Below, piece after piece: positions 18,937 to 28,162 of a stretch of DNA of 64,000 nucleotides (the stretch's first letter is position 1; the number at the start of each line of letters is the position of its first letter). The notes under the pieces are model-generated. The model saw only the letters and a list, made by a program, of their open reading frames with translations, was not told the origin of the DNA and did not search any database. Source of the DNA: Paraburkholderia sp. ZP32-5 (GTDB lineage: Bacteria > Pseudomonadota > Gammaproteobacteria > Burkholderiales > Burkholderiaceae); assembly GCF_021390495.1 (NCBI RefSeq), contig NZ_JAJEJP010000003.1, positions 992,001-1,056,000 of the forward strand, given 5' to 3'. Made by a program: the position numbers and the translations under genes.

Positions 18937-19920
18937 CTACGCTTGCCGGCGTCTGCGATTGCGTCGCAGCGTCACGACCGGTGATTCGCCGAACAACGTC
19001 TGATAGGCCGCGCTGAAACGCCCAGGGTGGCTGAAGCCGAAGCGGAACGCAATATCCGTCACCGAGACCGAGCACGCTTCTTCGGTCAGCGCCTTTTGCG
19101 CTGCCTGCAGCTTCAGCTTGCGCAGCCACGCGGACGGTGTCGTCTCCCCCGCATTTCTGAAGCCCGCCTGCAGACTGCGCACGCTGACGCCTAGCGCGTT
19201 GGCAACCTGCATGACGCCCACGCCCGCATCCACGCCGTCCTCGAACATCTGCTTGGCGGTCGTCACGAGTCGCGGTGTGGATGCGGGCGCGGGCTTCGCC
19301 AACTCGGCGCTGAAGTTGTGAGGAATGGAGTTCAGGATGGCCGAGATCAGGAATTCGTCGAAGGCCGCGCGCGCCTGTTTCGACGCTGAGCCTGGCACCG
19401 CCGCGAGCGAAATGGCGACGGCGATTGAATCGCGCCAGATGCGCTCGAATGATTCAGGCACCGCCTGCAGATCGAAAGCAATGGGCCGTTCGAGCGGATA
19501 GCCCAGCCATGCCGCGCAGACCTGTTCGAGCCGTTCAATATCGACACGCAGCGACTGCTGCGCGAAGGCTCGGTCGAAGTCCAGAATCGTCTCGCGCTCC
19601 GGAGAAAGCGGCATGATCTGCCCGGCTTTCCACGTTGCGCGAATTCCGTTCTGCACGACGCGCGCCGCGCCGGATTGCGCGGTCATCATCAGCAGCAGGT
19701 TCGGGAAACGCCCGGCATCGATCGTGACCGGCGCGCCGTATTGCAATGAAACGACCGGCTGCACATCGCTGCCCTCGATCATCAGACGGGCATCGAACGA
19801 GGCCGACTTCAGATTGACCGTGTGTTCGCAATACACGTCAGTGACGGCGCTCACGATCGCATCGAGATCGTTCGTGCGCTCGACGGCGCGCTGCATCAGC
19901 GTGGAATACGCCGGAAACAT
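18937..19920 (-). CDS. AraC-family transcriptional regulator (XylS/FeaR-like)
   Basis: About 327 residues. The N-terminal AraC-binding-like domain (about 1-200) is of the type found in regulators of aromatic catabolism, and the C-terminal AraC domain contains VMQVANALGVSVRSLQAGF and VTDIAFRFGFSHPGRFSAAY. Four start codons lie in a row (GTG-ATG-ATG-ATG); the last, 19920, is best spaced from AAGG and is used here. It ends the minus-strand run MFS, nbaA, LysR, AraC and may be part of that transcript. The effector is unknown; an aromatic intermediate is plausible. Confidence 0.85.
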   Translation of the reverse strand: MFPAYSTLMQRAVERTNDLDAIVSAVTDVYCEHTVNLKSASFDARLMIEGSDVQPVVSLQYGAPVTIDAGRFPNLLLMMTAQSGAARVVQNGIRATWKAGQIMPLSPERETILDFDRAFAQQSLRVDIERLEQVCAAWLGYPLERPIAFDLQAVPESFERIWRDSIAVAISLAAVPGSASKQARAAFDEFLISAILNSIPHNFSAELAKPAPASTPRLVTTAKQMFEDGVDAGVGVMQVANALGVSVRSLQAGFRNAGETTPSAWLRKLKLQAAQKALTEEACSVSVTDIAFRFGFSHPGRFSAAYQTLFGESPVVTLRRNRRRRQA

Positions 19921-19978
19921 CATCATCACCTTCGGTATGGAGATGAGCCGCCTGCCTGCGCGTCCGCTCGCCTGTTCA

Positions 19979-20929
19979 CTACGACGGCACGGCTTCCCGC
20001 AAACATTCGATGAACAGTTCGCAAGCCGGCGTCAGCACCTTGCCGGAACGGACCGAATACCCGACGGTGCCGAAGGCACCGGTCTCGCGGATATTCAGGA
20101 TCGTCAACAGTCCCGAGCGGACGAACTGAATGGCGGCCACGTGCGGCATCACACCGACTCTCGGTGCGTCGAGCAGCAGGCCGAGATTGGTCAGCACGGA
20201 CATCGACTCGACGAGATCCGCCGGCAGCGACAGGTCCGCTGCGCGAAACATCCGCTCGACCGCTTGCCGCAACGGAGATTCGGACGTCGGCAGAATCCAC
20301 GGCAACGACGCGAGGTCGCGCAGCGTCGCACTGGTTGCTTTCGCAATGTCATGACCGGCACCTACTACGACCGCGAGCGAATCATCGAACAACGCGTGAT
20401 GGTCGAGCGGAAAAGCATCGGATAGCGGCAGACCGGTTTCAGGCAGGCGGCCAACGACGACATCGAGTTCGCCGGTGGCAAGCGCTGGGAACAGGTGCGC
20501 AGTGGGGCCTTCGCGCACGGTGACGAGCACCCGCGGCGAGCGCGCCTTGAGCTTCGTGATCGCGAGCGGCAGCAGATGCGCCGACGCCGAAATCAGCGTG
20601 CCGACAACGATATGGCCGGCCTCGCCGAAGCGGAACTGATCGAGTTCTTCGGTCAGATAACGAAACTCGGCGAGCAGCGACTTCACGCGCCGCGCGACCA
20701 TATGGCCCAATTCAGTGGGAAACACGCCGCGGTTCGATCGGGAAAACAGCACGCCCTGAAAGCTCGTTTCGAGCTCCTGGATCACCTTGGTCACCGCGGG
20801 CTGTGACAGCCGCATTTCGTGAGCAGCGCGCAGGATCGAACCCGTCTCCATGACACGGTCGAAGATCAGTAGCTGGTTCAGCTTGAGGCTGCGACTCAAT
20901 CCGATCTGGCTAAGCCGGTGCGGTTTCAT
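19979..20929 (-). CDS. LysR-family regulator, candidate NbaR
   Basis: 316 residues with the LysR helix-turn-helix (LNQLLIFDRVMETGSILRAAHEMRLSQPAVTKVIQ..., about 16-75) and a GbpR-like effector domain (IVVGTLISASAHLLPLAI, VVVGRLPETG). It follows the nitroreductase gene by 82 bases on the same strand. As the only LysR gene inside the nitrobenzoate cluster, it is the best candidate to bind the three TATTC-N7-GAATA operators at 16086, 17279 and 23443. That pairing is inferred and not shown by the sequence. Confidence 0.85.
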   Translation of the reverse strand: MKPHRLSQIGLSRSLKLNQLLIFDRVMETGSILRAAHEMRLSQPAVTKVIQELETSFQGVLFSRSNRGVFPTELGHMVARRVKSLLAEFRYLTEELDQFRFGEAGHIVVGTLISASAHLLPLAITKLKARSPRVLVTVREGPTAHLFPALATGELDVVVGRLPETGLPLSDAFPLDHHALFDDSLAVVVGAGHDIAKATSATLRDLASLPWILPTSESPLRQAVERMFRAADLSLPADLVESMSVLTNLGLLLDAPRVGVMPHVAAIQFVRSGLLTILNIRETGAFGTVGYSVRSGKVLTPACELFIECLREAVPS

Positions 20930-21011
20930 GCCGTTATCATCCGTCGCTGTGCTTGATCAGGTCGCATGGTATCACCGGCGATCCGCAATCATGCCCCTGT
21001 CATTCTCACTC

Positions 21012-21662
21012 TCACTCGCGAGGCTTACCCGCGGACGGCAGAAAGGTCGGCACTGGAATCTTTTTTCGCTCGCCGCTGGAACAGTAGTTGGGACCACCGA
21101 GACGACCCGTCGGAAAGAAGCGGTCGACCTGTACGCGCAAGCGCTCTTCGTCGAGCAGATCGTCGCGGAAGTTCATCGCAAGTATTTCGCCGAACACGAT
21201 TGCACGTTGCGCGGAAATATCGAGCAGACGGAACAGCCGACACTCCCAGGAAATCGGCGCCTCGGCAATGCGCGGCACACCGATCAACGTCGAAGGCGCG
21301 AGCGTTAGTCCGACCGCTTCCGGCTCGGAAACGTGCGCGGGAAAATCGCTGCCGCACAGCACGGCCTTGTCGACGATCGAATCATCGACCATGTTCACGA
21401 CGAACTCCTCGCGCCGCATGATATTAGCGAGCGTGTCCTTCTCCTCGCCGACACGATGGCTTTCCTCTCCGTAGCGCACGATGGCGATCGCGAACAACGG
21501 TGGTTCCTCGCCCATGTAGTTGAACGCGCTGAACGGCGCCGCGTTGCACAGGCCATCGGCCGCGAGACTCGTGACCAATGCAATCGGGCGCGGGCCCACA
21601 CTGCCTGTAATCAGCCAGTACTTCTGCATTTCGCTGAGCCCCGCCATCGGTACATGCTTCAT
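21012..21662 (-). CDS. nbaA: 2-nitrobenzoate nitroreductase (flavin reductase-like fold)
   Basis: 216-residue FMN protein of the flavin-reductase-like (DIM6/NTAB) family. ATG 21662 has GGAG six bases upstream; a TTG one codon earlier is less likely. With this start, cysteines fall at 39, 103, 141 and 194 and the length is 216. To my recollection these are exactly the cysteines and length described for NbaA of Pseudomonas fluorescens KU-7, which reduces 2-nitrobenzoate to 2-hydroxylaminobenzoate with NADPH. The flavin-site segments GPRPIALVTS and NAAPFSAFN are present. It lies 52 bases after the MFS gene in the same transcript. Confidence 0.88.
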   Translation of the reverse strand: MKHVPMAGLSEMQKYWLITGSVGPRPIALVTSLAADGLCNAAPFSAFNYMGEEPPLFAIAIVRYGEESHRVGEEKDTLANIMRREEFVVNMVDDSIVDKAVLCGSDFPAHVSEPEAVGLTLAPSTLIGVPRIAEAPISWECRLFRLLDISAQRAIVFGEILAMNFRDDLLDEERLRVQVDRFFPTGRLGGPNYCSSGERKKIPVPTFLPSAGKPRE

Positions 21663-21714
21663 CAACCACTCCGTATTGTCGTTTCGTGTGAGCCTTGATC
21701 GTTGCCGCCTGTGT

Positions 21715-23313
21715 TCACTGCGTCACATCCGTATCGCGGGTCTCTCTCATGCAGAGTACGCTGATCAGCACCGCGATGCCTCCGACCACGACCGCATACC
21801 AGATGCCGCCATAAACGTTTCCGGTCTTTACGGCAACCGCCGTCATCATGAACGGTGCGAGGCCGCCGAATACCGCGGCGCCGACGTTATAAGGAATCGA
21901 GATCGACGTATAGCGAATCTTCGCGGGGAAAAGTTCTACATAGTATGCCGACATCGGACCGTAGGCCATGGCCCCCCAGACCATCAGCAGCGCGATTAGC
22001 GTGAACATCAGCGGACGATTGATCTTGTCCGCCGCGACGCTCGCCGGATAGCCGGCTTCGACCAGCGCAGCCTTCAGTGCAGGTGCATCGAATCGATCGA
22101 ATGTGCGGCTTCCAATCCCGATCGAAAACGCCCCATCATGACGCGGCACGACGGTGTAAGAAAGCCCGACCTGGGTGAAGAAGTCACGCGCACGATCGCA
22201 GGCCGTGGACGGCGCGCCGAACAACTCGGTATTGCAATTGCCGGCCTCGATGCGAATGTTGGCCGACTGCTGGAAGGCGACGAGTTCGGGGTTCACCGCT
22301 CTCGACAGTTGCGAATAGATCGGAACAAACGTCAGCACAGCGAGACCGCATCCAGCAAGCACGATCCACTTGCGCCCCCACTTGTCGGAGAGCCAGCCGA
22401 AGAACACATAAAGCGGCAGGCTTATCGTCAACATGATCGCCATGAAGCCATATGCGAGTGCCGGCGGCACCTTCATCGTGGAGGTCAGAAAATACAGCGT
22501 GTAGAAGTTGCACGTGTACCAGATGAGTCCGACCGCCGCCTGCGCGCCCAACATCACGGCGAGCATCTTGCGCACGTTGGCCCAGACCAGCAGACTCTCC
22601 TTGACGGGCGAGACCGCGAGCCGCTGCTCGGCTTTCATCTTCGCGAACACCGGCGACTCGGAAAGCGTCGTGCGGATATAAGTCGAAATCGCCAGCAGCA
22701 CGAGCGAGATCAGAAACGGCAAACGCCATCCCCAGTCGGCGAATGCTTCGGCCGACATGAATGCCCGGCATAGAAGCGTAATGCCAAGCGACAGCAGAAA
22801 GCCGAACGTCGCGGTGGTCTGAAGAAAGCCGGTCGTGAAACCACGCCGCCGTGGCTGCGAATGCTCGGCGATATAAGTCGCCGCACCGCCGTATTCGCCG
22901 CCGAGCGCGAGTCCCTGCAGCATCCGCAGTAGTACGAGTAACACCGGCGACGCCCATCCGATCGTTGCGAACGTCGGCAAGACGCCGATGCCTGCCGTGC
23001 AAAGTCCCATCACGACGATCGTGACGAGGAAGGTCGCCTTGCGTCCCGCCTTGTCGCCGAAGCGCCCGAACACCACGGCGCCGATTGGCCGGATCACGAA
23101 GCCCACGCCGAACGTTGCAAGCGATGCAAGGTAACCGGCAGTCGCACTGCCCGCCGGAAAGAAGTGTCCACTGAAAAATACCGCGAGACTTCCGTACAGA
23201 AAAAAGTCATACCATTCAAGTACGGTGCCCACCGATGCGCCGACGACGACCTTCAACTCTTCGCGTCTCGATACCGCCACCGGCCCGCCATGGGCAATGG
23301 ATTCGAAATTCAT
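21715..23313 (-). CDS. MFS transporter, metabolite:H+ symporter (MHS) type; probable nitrobenzoate importer
   Basis: 532 residues with 12 predicted membrane segments in the inner membrane. The MHS signatures are VEWYDFFLYG-like (VLEWYDFFLYGSLA), the loop motif GRFGDKAGRKATF and RMLQGLALGGEYGGAATYIAEH. A larger-than-usual hydrophilic segment (about residues 345-430) separates later helices. It has its own LysR-type promoter (23394-23459) and is followed by nbaA, so uptake and the first reaction are co-transcribed. The substrate, 2-nitrobenzoate or a related acid, is inferred from this. Confidence 0.88.
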   Translation of the reverse strand: MNFESIAHGGPVAVSRREELKVVVGASVGTVLEWYDFFLYGSLAVFFSGHFFPAGSATAGYLASLATFGVGFVIRPIGAVVFGRFGDKAGRKATFLVTIVVMGLCTAGIGVLPTFATIGWASPVLLVLLRMLQGLALGGEYGGAATYIAEHSQPRRRGFTTGFLQTTATFGFLLSLGITLLCRAFMSAEAFADWGWRLPFLISLVLLAISTYIRTTLSESPVFAKMKAEQRLAVSPVKESLLVWANVRKMLAVMLGAQAAVGLIWYTCNFYTLYFLTSTMKVPPALAYGFMAIMLTISLPLYVFFGWLSDKWGRKWIVLAGCGLAVLTFVPIYSQLSRAVNPELVAFQQSANIRIEAGNCNTELFGAPSTACDRARDFFTQVGLSYTVVPRHDGAFSIGIGSRTFDRFDAPALKAALVEAGYPASVAADKINRPLMFTLIALLMVWGAMAYGPMSAYYVELFPAKIRYTSISIPYNVGAAVFGGLAPFMMTAVAVKTGNVYGGIWYAVVVGGIAVLISVLCMRETRDTDVTQ

Positions 23314-23393
23314 CTTGTCTCCCTGCTCCGTCCGACGTTATTGGAAATGTCGCTCGTGCACGGCGAATATCCGACGTGCCCAATATGGAGCCG

Positions 23394-23459
23394 AGTCTAG
23401 ACGCACAGAAATAGCACCGGTAATCAAAGATTCGGGCGCTTCTATTCGAAACGGGAATA
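23394..23459 (-). promoter_or_regulatory. MFS-nbaA promoter with LysR-type operator
   Basis: TATTC-N7-GAATA (23459-23443), 11 bases, ATCTTTGATTA (23431-23421; identical to the nbaE copy), 21 bases, and TAGACT as the -10 (23399-23394). The geometry is the same as in front of nbaE and nbaF. Confidence 0.75.
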
Positions 23460-23484
23460 GCGGAAGGCGATCAATGAGATACCG

Positions 23485-24894
23485 CTACCGATATCGGTCG
23501 ATGATCTCGAATAACCGACTGCACGCCGCCGGCAGGTGCTGTTCAGGCGCGGTGGCAACGCCGAGCAAAAGGCCGGGTAACGCCCAGGACGGGGTCCCGA
23601 ACCACGCGGACAACGGCGATGGCGCCATGCCGGCGGCGATGGCTTCCTTGACGATCCGCACGTCGGGTGCGCCGTCGGGGAGTCTGAGCAATACCGCGAG
23701 GCCGGCATTGACCCACTCGGCGTCGCGCATGCGCAACTGCTCGCACAACGCGTCACGCTGCGATGAATAGAGACGCTTGAGCCGGCGCACGCGCCGCACA
23801 TAATGGCCGTCACGCATGAATCGGGCCGTGGCGAGTTGCACCACGGGTGACGGCGCGGGGCAAAGCGTTGCGGCTACCTCTTCGAATGCGCTAGCCAGTT
23901 CGAGTGGCGCGACGATGAATCCAAGCCGCAGCGCCGGACTGATCGTCTTGCTGAAAGAGCCGATATGGATAACCCGTTTGCTCTCGTCCTGAGAGGCAAG
24001 AGCAGGTGCTGGCCTGCCTTGCAGTTGCAACTCGCCGAGGTAGTCGTCTTCGATGATCCAGGCGCCGCTCCATGCCGCCCATTCGAGTAGCTGAAGTCGC
24101 CGCCGCAACGACATTGTCGAGCCCAACGGAGCCTGCTGACCGGGCGTCACGACGGCTAACGCGGCATCTCCCGCTTTCTCGATGCCGTAGTCGACGTTGA
24201 CGCCGTCCGCATCCACCGGTATCGGCACGATATTCAGGCGGGCAAGCTCGAGTCCCTTTCGCGTGACCATGAAGCCGGGCTCTTCCATCCAGACCTTCTT
24301 GCCGTCCAGACCCAGCACTCGCAGTGCAAGACCGAGACCGGAGATATATCCCGACGTGATGAACACTTGTTCCGGATAGCAGTGCAGGTTTCTGGCAATG
24401 GACAGATAGCCTGCAATCTCTGTGCGCAATTCCAGCTCCCCGCCTGGATCGGGATAGAGCAATGACGACAGGCAATCCGTATTCAACGAATTGGCGGAGC
24501 GCGCGCGTGCAAAGAGCTTTTCCGGTAGACCCTCGAACGCCGGAATGCCGAGTTGAAAGATCGCCGGCCCGGCGTTCATCGCGTGATAGGCCGTCATGAA
24601 AGTACCGGACTGCGGTACTTCGGAACGCGCCGCCGCCGCGCGCGACCGTGGCGCCACGCGGGTGCCGCCGGCGCGGAATGTTTCGATCATCTGAGCGTCG
24701 GACAGGCGTTCATAGGCTCTCTGGACCGTACCGCGCGCGACGCCGAGTTGCGCGGCGAGGTCCTGCCATGACGGCAAACGCGTGCCGGGAGCAAGCAGGC
24801 CTGACTCTATCGCCTTGGTGATGCTCAGCCAAATCTGTTCCGACAGCGGCAGCTTCGCTGTCCGGTCGAGTCGAATCTGCAGGTTCGAATTCAT
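23485..24894 (-). CDS. MocR-family (GntR + aminotransferase domain) regulator
   Basis: 469 residues. A GntR winged helix (about 10-75, LAAQLGVARGTVQRAYERL) is joined to a fold-type I aminotransferase-like domain. The expected PLP lysine is in HIGSFSKTISPALRLGF, and YLGELQLQ lies upstream. MocR proteins bind PLP and usually control a divergent neighbour. ATG 24894 is preferred over 24909. It is divergent from a nitroreductase, with a palindrome and direct repeats between (24938-24981), so it probably regulates the 25153-27140 operon. Confidence 0.9.
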   Translation of the reverse strand: MNSNLQIRLDRTAKLPLSEQIWLSITKAIESGLLAPGTRLPSWQDLAAQLGVARGTVQRAYERLSDAQMIETFRAGGTRVAPRSRAAAARSEVPQSGTFMTAYHAMNAGPAIFQLGIPAFEGLPEKLFARARSANSLNTDCLSSLLYPDPGGELELRTEIAGYLSIARNLHCYPEQVFITSGYISGLGLALRVLGLDGKKVWMEEPGFMVTRKGLELARLNIVPIPVDADGVNVDYGIEKAGDAALAVVTPGQQAPLGSTMSLRRRLQLLEWAAWSGAWIIEDDYLGELQLQGRPAPALASQDESKRVIHIGSFSKTISPALRLGFIVAPLELASAFEEVAATLCPAPSPVVQLATARFMRDGHYVRRVRRLKRLYSSQRDALCEQLRMRDAEWVNAGLAVLLRLPDGAPDVRIVKEAIAAGMAPSPLSAWFGTPSWALPGLLLGVATAPEQHLPAACSRLFEIIDRYR

Positions 24895-24937
24895 TTTCTT
24901 GGTACACACGAAACGGTAAGTCTTGGTTCTTCAATTC

Positions 24938-24981
24938 GTACCATCGATGGTACAGAATATTCTCACCGATGATCGTACAGA
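24938..24981. promoter_or_regulatory. MocR operator candidates
   Basis: A perfect 16 bp palindrome GTACCATCGATGGTAC (24938-24953) overlaps a direct repeat, GATGGTACAGA (24946-24956) and GATCGTACAGA (24971-24981). Direct repeats 20-25 bp apart are typical for MocR regulators. Confidence 0.55.
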
Positions 24982-25152
24982 TTCAAGGTCAATAGGGAGA
25001 TGCCTGGCCGTGATCATTCGATGCGATCAAAACCCTACCCGCGAAGCTGTTGGCGGTATTCGTCGTTGATATCAACGACAAGGAACTGACCACGCCGGTC
25101 AGGTGTATAGCCTTTCGTCCGTCGATTTATCCCTTTATTTATAGGAATAGCC

Positions 25153-25770
25153 GTGACCAACGCCGTCATCGAATGTATCTTGAGCCGCACTGCCGCCAAG
25201 TACTACGACCCTACCGCGACCTTGAGCGACGACCAGATTCGCGAGCTGGTACGAATCGGCACCAGCGCACCGACCTCTTTTCACTTGCAGAACTGGCGCT
25301 TCATCGCCGTGCGCTCGCGCGAAGCCAAGGCGCGGCTGCGGCCGATCGCGTGGGATCAACCCGCGACCAGCGAAGCAGCCGTTACGTTCATCGTCTGCGG
25401 TCAGCTGGTTCAAACCAGTGTGATACCGCAGCGTCTGGCACCGGTGGTCGAAGCGGGCATCATGCCGGCTTCGATGGTGCCGGACTGGGAAGTCCCGGCT
25501 CGCAATCTGTATATGGCGTACCCGCAGCGCCGGCGCGATGAAGCCGTGCGCACCGCCACTTTCGGCGCGGCCGCGATCATCTATGCAGCGCGCTCGATGG
25601 GCCTGGGCTCGACACCGATGATCGGCTTCGATGATGAAGCCGTGCATCGCGAGTTCGGACTGGCCGAAGACGAAGTGCCCGTCATGCTGTTGTCGGTCGG
25701 ACCGGAGCGGTCGGGGAACTGGGCGCAAAAGCCGCGCATGCCGGTGTCCGACGTACTTGAACTCGTTTAA
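25153..25770 (+). CDS. Nitroreductase-family oxidoreductase (copy 1)
   Basis: 205-residue FMN-dependent nitroreductase: RTAAKYYD and SAPTSFHLQNWRF for flavin binding at the N-terminus, GLGSTPMIGF in the middle and AQKPRMP at the end. It reduces nitroaromatics or quinones with NAD(P)H. The GTG start at 25153 has TAGGA upstream. It is divergent from mocR and followed by azoR and an AhpD-like gene in the same direction, forming a redox operon. A paralog at about four-fifths identity lies at 30991, again followed by an AhpD-like gene. Confidence 0.88.
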   Translation: MTNAVIECILSRTAAKYYDPTATLSDDQIRELVRIGTSAPTSFHLQNWRFIAVRSREAKARLRPIAWDQPATSEAAVTFIVCGQLVQTSVIPQRLAPVVEAGIMPASMVPDWEVPARNLYMAYPQRRRDEAVRTATFGAAAIIYAARSMGLGSTPMIGFDDEAVHREFGLAEDEVPVMLLSVGPERSGNWAQKPRMPVSDVLELV

Positions 25771-25896
25771 TCGTCAACTCGTTTATTCGTCAATAACGGC
25801 GGCAGTTCGTGCAAGCGACGATGACAGCCCTCTGCCCTTTCAAACGGGAAGTGGTCGATACGTCATCGGCTTTATGAAGCCGCTGGAGAAAGTCGT

Positions 25897-26541
25897 ATGA
25901 ATATCCTCCACATCGATTGCAGTCCGCGACGGGAGTCGCATAGCCGGCAACTGTCCGCCGAGATCGTCGGCAAGCTTCTCACGATGCTCCCGGACACGAC
26001 GATCTGCCGTCGGGATCTCGGCTATGAACCGATACCGCATGCGGGAGCCGACTATGCGTCCGCCCTCGCGACGCCCGCGTCGCTGGCTGCGGCGGGACGG
26101 GATGCCGCCGCGCTGGTTCTGGCCGAGCAACTCATTCAGGAACTCGAGGAATCCGACGTCGTTGTGATCGGCACGCCGATGAACAACTTCACGGTCCCGT
26201 CCGTGCTGAAGGCGTGGATCGATCAGGTTCTCCGTGTCGGCCGCACGATGAAGTCGACACCCGCCGGCAAGGTCGGCATGCTGCATGACCGTCCGGTATT
26301 CGTCGGCATCGCTTCCGGTGGCGTGTTCGCCGGTGATGGAGCCAACCAGCACGACTTCCTCACCCCTTATCTGTCCGCGGCACTCGGCTGCATCGGTCTC
26401 AATACAGTCCACTACCTGCCTTTGCAAGGCACTGCGTTCATCGACGAAGCACGAGCAAACGAAGTTCGCCACTCGCTGATCGCAAAGATCGAGCCGGCGA
26501 TGATGAGTCTCGCGCAGGGACTCGCGCAGGGCCTCGTTTAG
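25897..26541 (+). CDS. azoR: FMN-dependent NADH:quinone / azo reductase
   Basis: 214-residue flavodoxin-fold AzoR. The flavin phosphate loop is DCSPRRESHSRQL, TPMNNFTVPSVLKAWIDQV forms the FMN/dimer region, and SGGVFAGDGANQHDFLTPYL follows. It reduces quinones and azo compounds in two-electron steps, which protects against quinone and electrophile stress. It lies in the middle of the MocR-linked operon (126 bases after the nitroreductase, 53 before the AhpD-like gene). The tail carries a small in-frame repeat, LAQGLAQG. Confidence 0.92.
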   Translation: MNILHIDCSPRRESHSRQLSAEIVGKLLTMLPDTTICRRDLGYEPIPHAGADYASALATPASLAAAGRDAAALVLAEQLIQELEESDVVVIGTPMNNFTVPSVLKAWIDQVLRVGRTMKSTPAGKVGMLHDRPVFVGIASGGVFAGDGANQHDFLTPYLSAALGCIGLNTVHYLPLQGTAFIDEARANEVRHSLIAKIEPAMMSLAQGLAQGLV

Positions 26542-26594
26542 GCATTCGTCTATTAAGTATTCGTCTAACCAGCAACTCGACAAGGGAAACTACG

Positions 26595-27140
26595 ATGGCA
26601 CGAAGTACTGCTCTAACGCCGGAACTGGTACCGGCCGAATCGAAGCCGACACTCGGCGCGTTCACGAAGAACATCGGCTTCACCCCGACGATGATGGCAA
26701 CCTTCGCGCAAAGTCCGATTGCGTTCAACGCATGGGCGACGCTGCTCGGTTCGCTGAGCAAGGCACTCGACGTGAAGACGCGCGACAGCATCGGCCTCGC
26801 CGTGTCGGAAGTGAACGGCTGCAACTACTGCCTGACCGTGCACAGCTTCACCGCCGAGCATATGGCGAAGCTGCCAGCCGATGAAATCATTCTCGCCCGC
26901 AAGGGTCATGCCGCCGACGCGAAGCGCGATGCAGCGGTGCAGTTTGCGCGCAAGGTCATCGTGGCGCGCGGGCAAGTCAGCGACGCCGATCTGAAAGCCG
27001 TGTGCGATGCCGGCTACACGGATGCCAACGTGATGGAGATCGTCGCGCTGGTGGCGATGTACTCGCTGACGAACTTCTTCAACAACGTGTTCGATCCCGA
27101 AAAGGACTTCCCGGCTGTGACGCCAGCCGGTTCGATCTGA
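26595..27140 (+). CDS. AhpD-like carboxymuconolactone decarboxylase-family protein (copy 1)
   Basis: 181-residue all-helical protein with the AhpD-type site EVNGCNYCLTVHS (Cys-x2-Cys with the His three residues on). This pair carries peroxidase or disulfide-reductase activity in relatives. No carboxymuconolactone pathway genes surround it, so an antioxidant role fits better. It closes the MocR-linked operon and is followed by a terminator. It is about 95% identical in protein to the gene at 31817; the third relative at 29473 is distant. Confidence 0.88.
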   Translation: MARSTALTPELVPAESKPTLGAFTKNIGFTPTMMATFAQSPIAFNAWATLLGSLSKALDVKTRDSIGLAVSEVNGCNYCLTVHSFTAEHMAKLPADEIILARKGHAADAKRDAAVQFARKVIVARGQVSDADLKAVCDAGYTDANVMEIVALVAMYSLTNFFNNVFDPEKDFPAVTPAGSI

Positions 27141-27210
27141 ACGGTGTCCGATTGCGCCGTCCCTATCCGGGGGGCCTGACAGGCGTTATCTGATACGAAC
27201 GGAACGCCGA

Positions 27211-27260
27211 AGCCCGGAGACGCCCCAGGCAATACGCCTCGGACGTATCCGGGCTTTTTT
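27211..27260 (+). terminator. Rho-independent terminator
   Basis: AGCCCGGA (27211-27218) pairs with TCCGGGCT (27248-27255), with further inner pairing, and is followed by six Ts. It ends the 25153-27140 operon. Confidence 0.85.
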
Positions 27261-27313
27261 ATATGCGCCGGCGCGTCGCGCTAGAAGCCGAATAAAATCG
27301 TTGGAGGTAGAGC

Positions 27314-28024
27314 ATGAACACGTCACAGAAAGTCGTTGTCGTCACGGGCGCGTCGCAAGGCATCGGGGCCAAGGTCGTGGAGTCCTTCCGGAGGCTCGGC
27401 TACCGCATCGTCGCAACCTCGCGTTCGATCAAGCCGTCGGACGACGAGAATATCCTGAACGTTGCCGGCGATATCGGCGACCCCGCAACGGCCCGACGTG
27501 TCATTTCCGAGGGCGTCGCGCGATTCGGCCGCATCGATACGCTGGTGAACAACGCCGGCATCTATATCGGCAAGCCCTTTACCGAACATACCGCGCAAGA
27601 CTTTGCCGCCGTGATGAATGTGAACATGGCGGGCTTCTATTACATCACGCAGCTCGCGATCGCCGAGATGGAAAAGCATTCGAGCGGTCATGTAGTGAGC
27701 GTGACGGCCAGCATCGACCAGGTTGCAATCAGCGGGGTTCACTCGGTCCTCGCGGCGCTGACGAAAGGCGGCATCAACGCCGCCACGAAGTCGCTGGCGA
27801 TCGAATACGCGAAGAAGGGAATCCGCGTGAATGCCGTTGCGCCCGGCAACATCAAGACGCCGATGCACGCACCTGAAATTCACGACGTGCTGGGCACGTT
27901 CAATCCGATCGGACGCATCGGTGAAACGAGCGATATCGCCGACGCAATCCTGTTTCTCGATTCCGCACCGTTCATTACCGGCGAAATCCTGCATGTGGAT
28001 GGCGGACAAAGCGCCGGCCACTGA
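27314..28024 (+). CDS. Short-chain dehydrogenase/reductase
   Basis: 236-residue classical SDR with the cofactor loop TGASQGIGAK, NNAG at strand 4, a substrate-pocket Ser and PGNIKTPM after the sixth strand. The expected catalytic YxxxK is altered: the segment after SASID reads VLAALTKGGINAATK, where Tyr is replaced by Leu/Thr context, so the usual active-site tyrosine is not obvious. ATG 27314 follows GGAGG. It stands alone between a terminator and the regulator at 28214. Substrate unknown, and the missing Tyr may mean an altered or non-enzymatic role. Confidence 0.82.
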   Translation: MNTSQKVVVVTGASQGIGAKVVESFRRLGYRIVATSRSIKPSDDENILNVAGDIGDPATARRVISEGVARFGRIDTLVNNAGIYIGKPFTEHTAQDFAAVMNVNMAGFYYITQLAIAEMEKHSSGHVVSVTASIDQVAISGVHSVLAALTKGGINAATKSLAIEYAKKGIRVNAVAPGNIKTPMHAPEIHDVLGTFNPIGRIGETSDIADAILFLDSAPFITGEILHVDGGQSAGH

Positions 28025-28087
28025 GATGCGCGGATGCTGGTAGTGAACGACGAGGCAGGCGACGCCGACTCCGTAGCCCGCTCAGCC

Positions 28088-28157
28088 TCCTTCGGACAAT
28101 CCGAAGGCAATACCGGAAAAATCGCATTGTGGCCGCTGCCGGTTAGGGGCCTAATAC
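28088..28157 (+). promoter_or_regulatory. Duplicated LysR-box promoter upstream of the second RclR-like gene
   Basis: CCTTCGGA-CAA-TCCGAAGG (a perfect inverted repeat with a LysR-type T-N11-A core) starts a 44-base block (28088-28131). It matches 38932-38889 on the other strand at 40 of 44 positions. A -10-like TAATAC (28152-28157) lies 20 bases after the block in both copies. In the other copy it drives tauE. Confidence 0.65.
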
Positions 28158-28162
28158 CTTCC

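Noticed and set aside
26595..27140. 4-carboxymuconolactone decarboxylase of the protocatechuate pathway
   Set aside because: The CxxC site and lack of pca genes point to the AhpD-like peroxidase-related branch.
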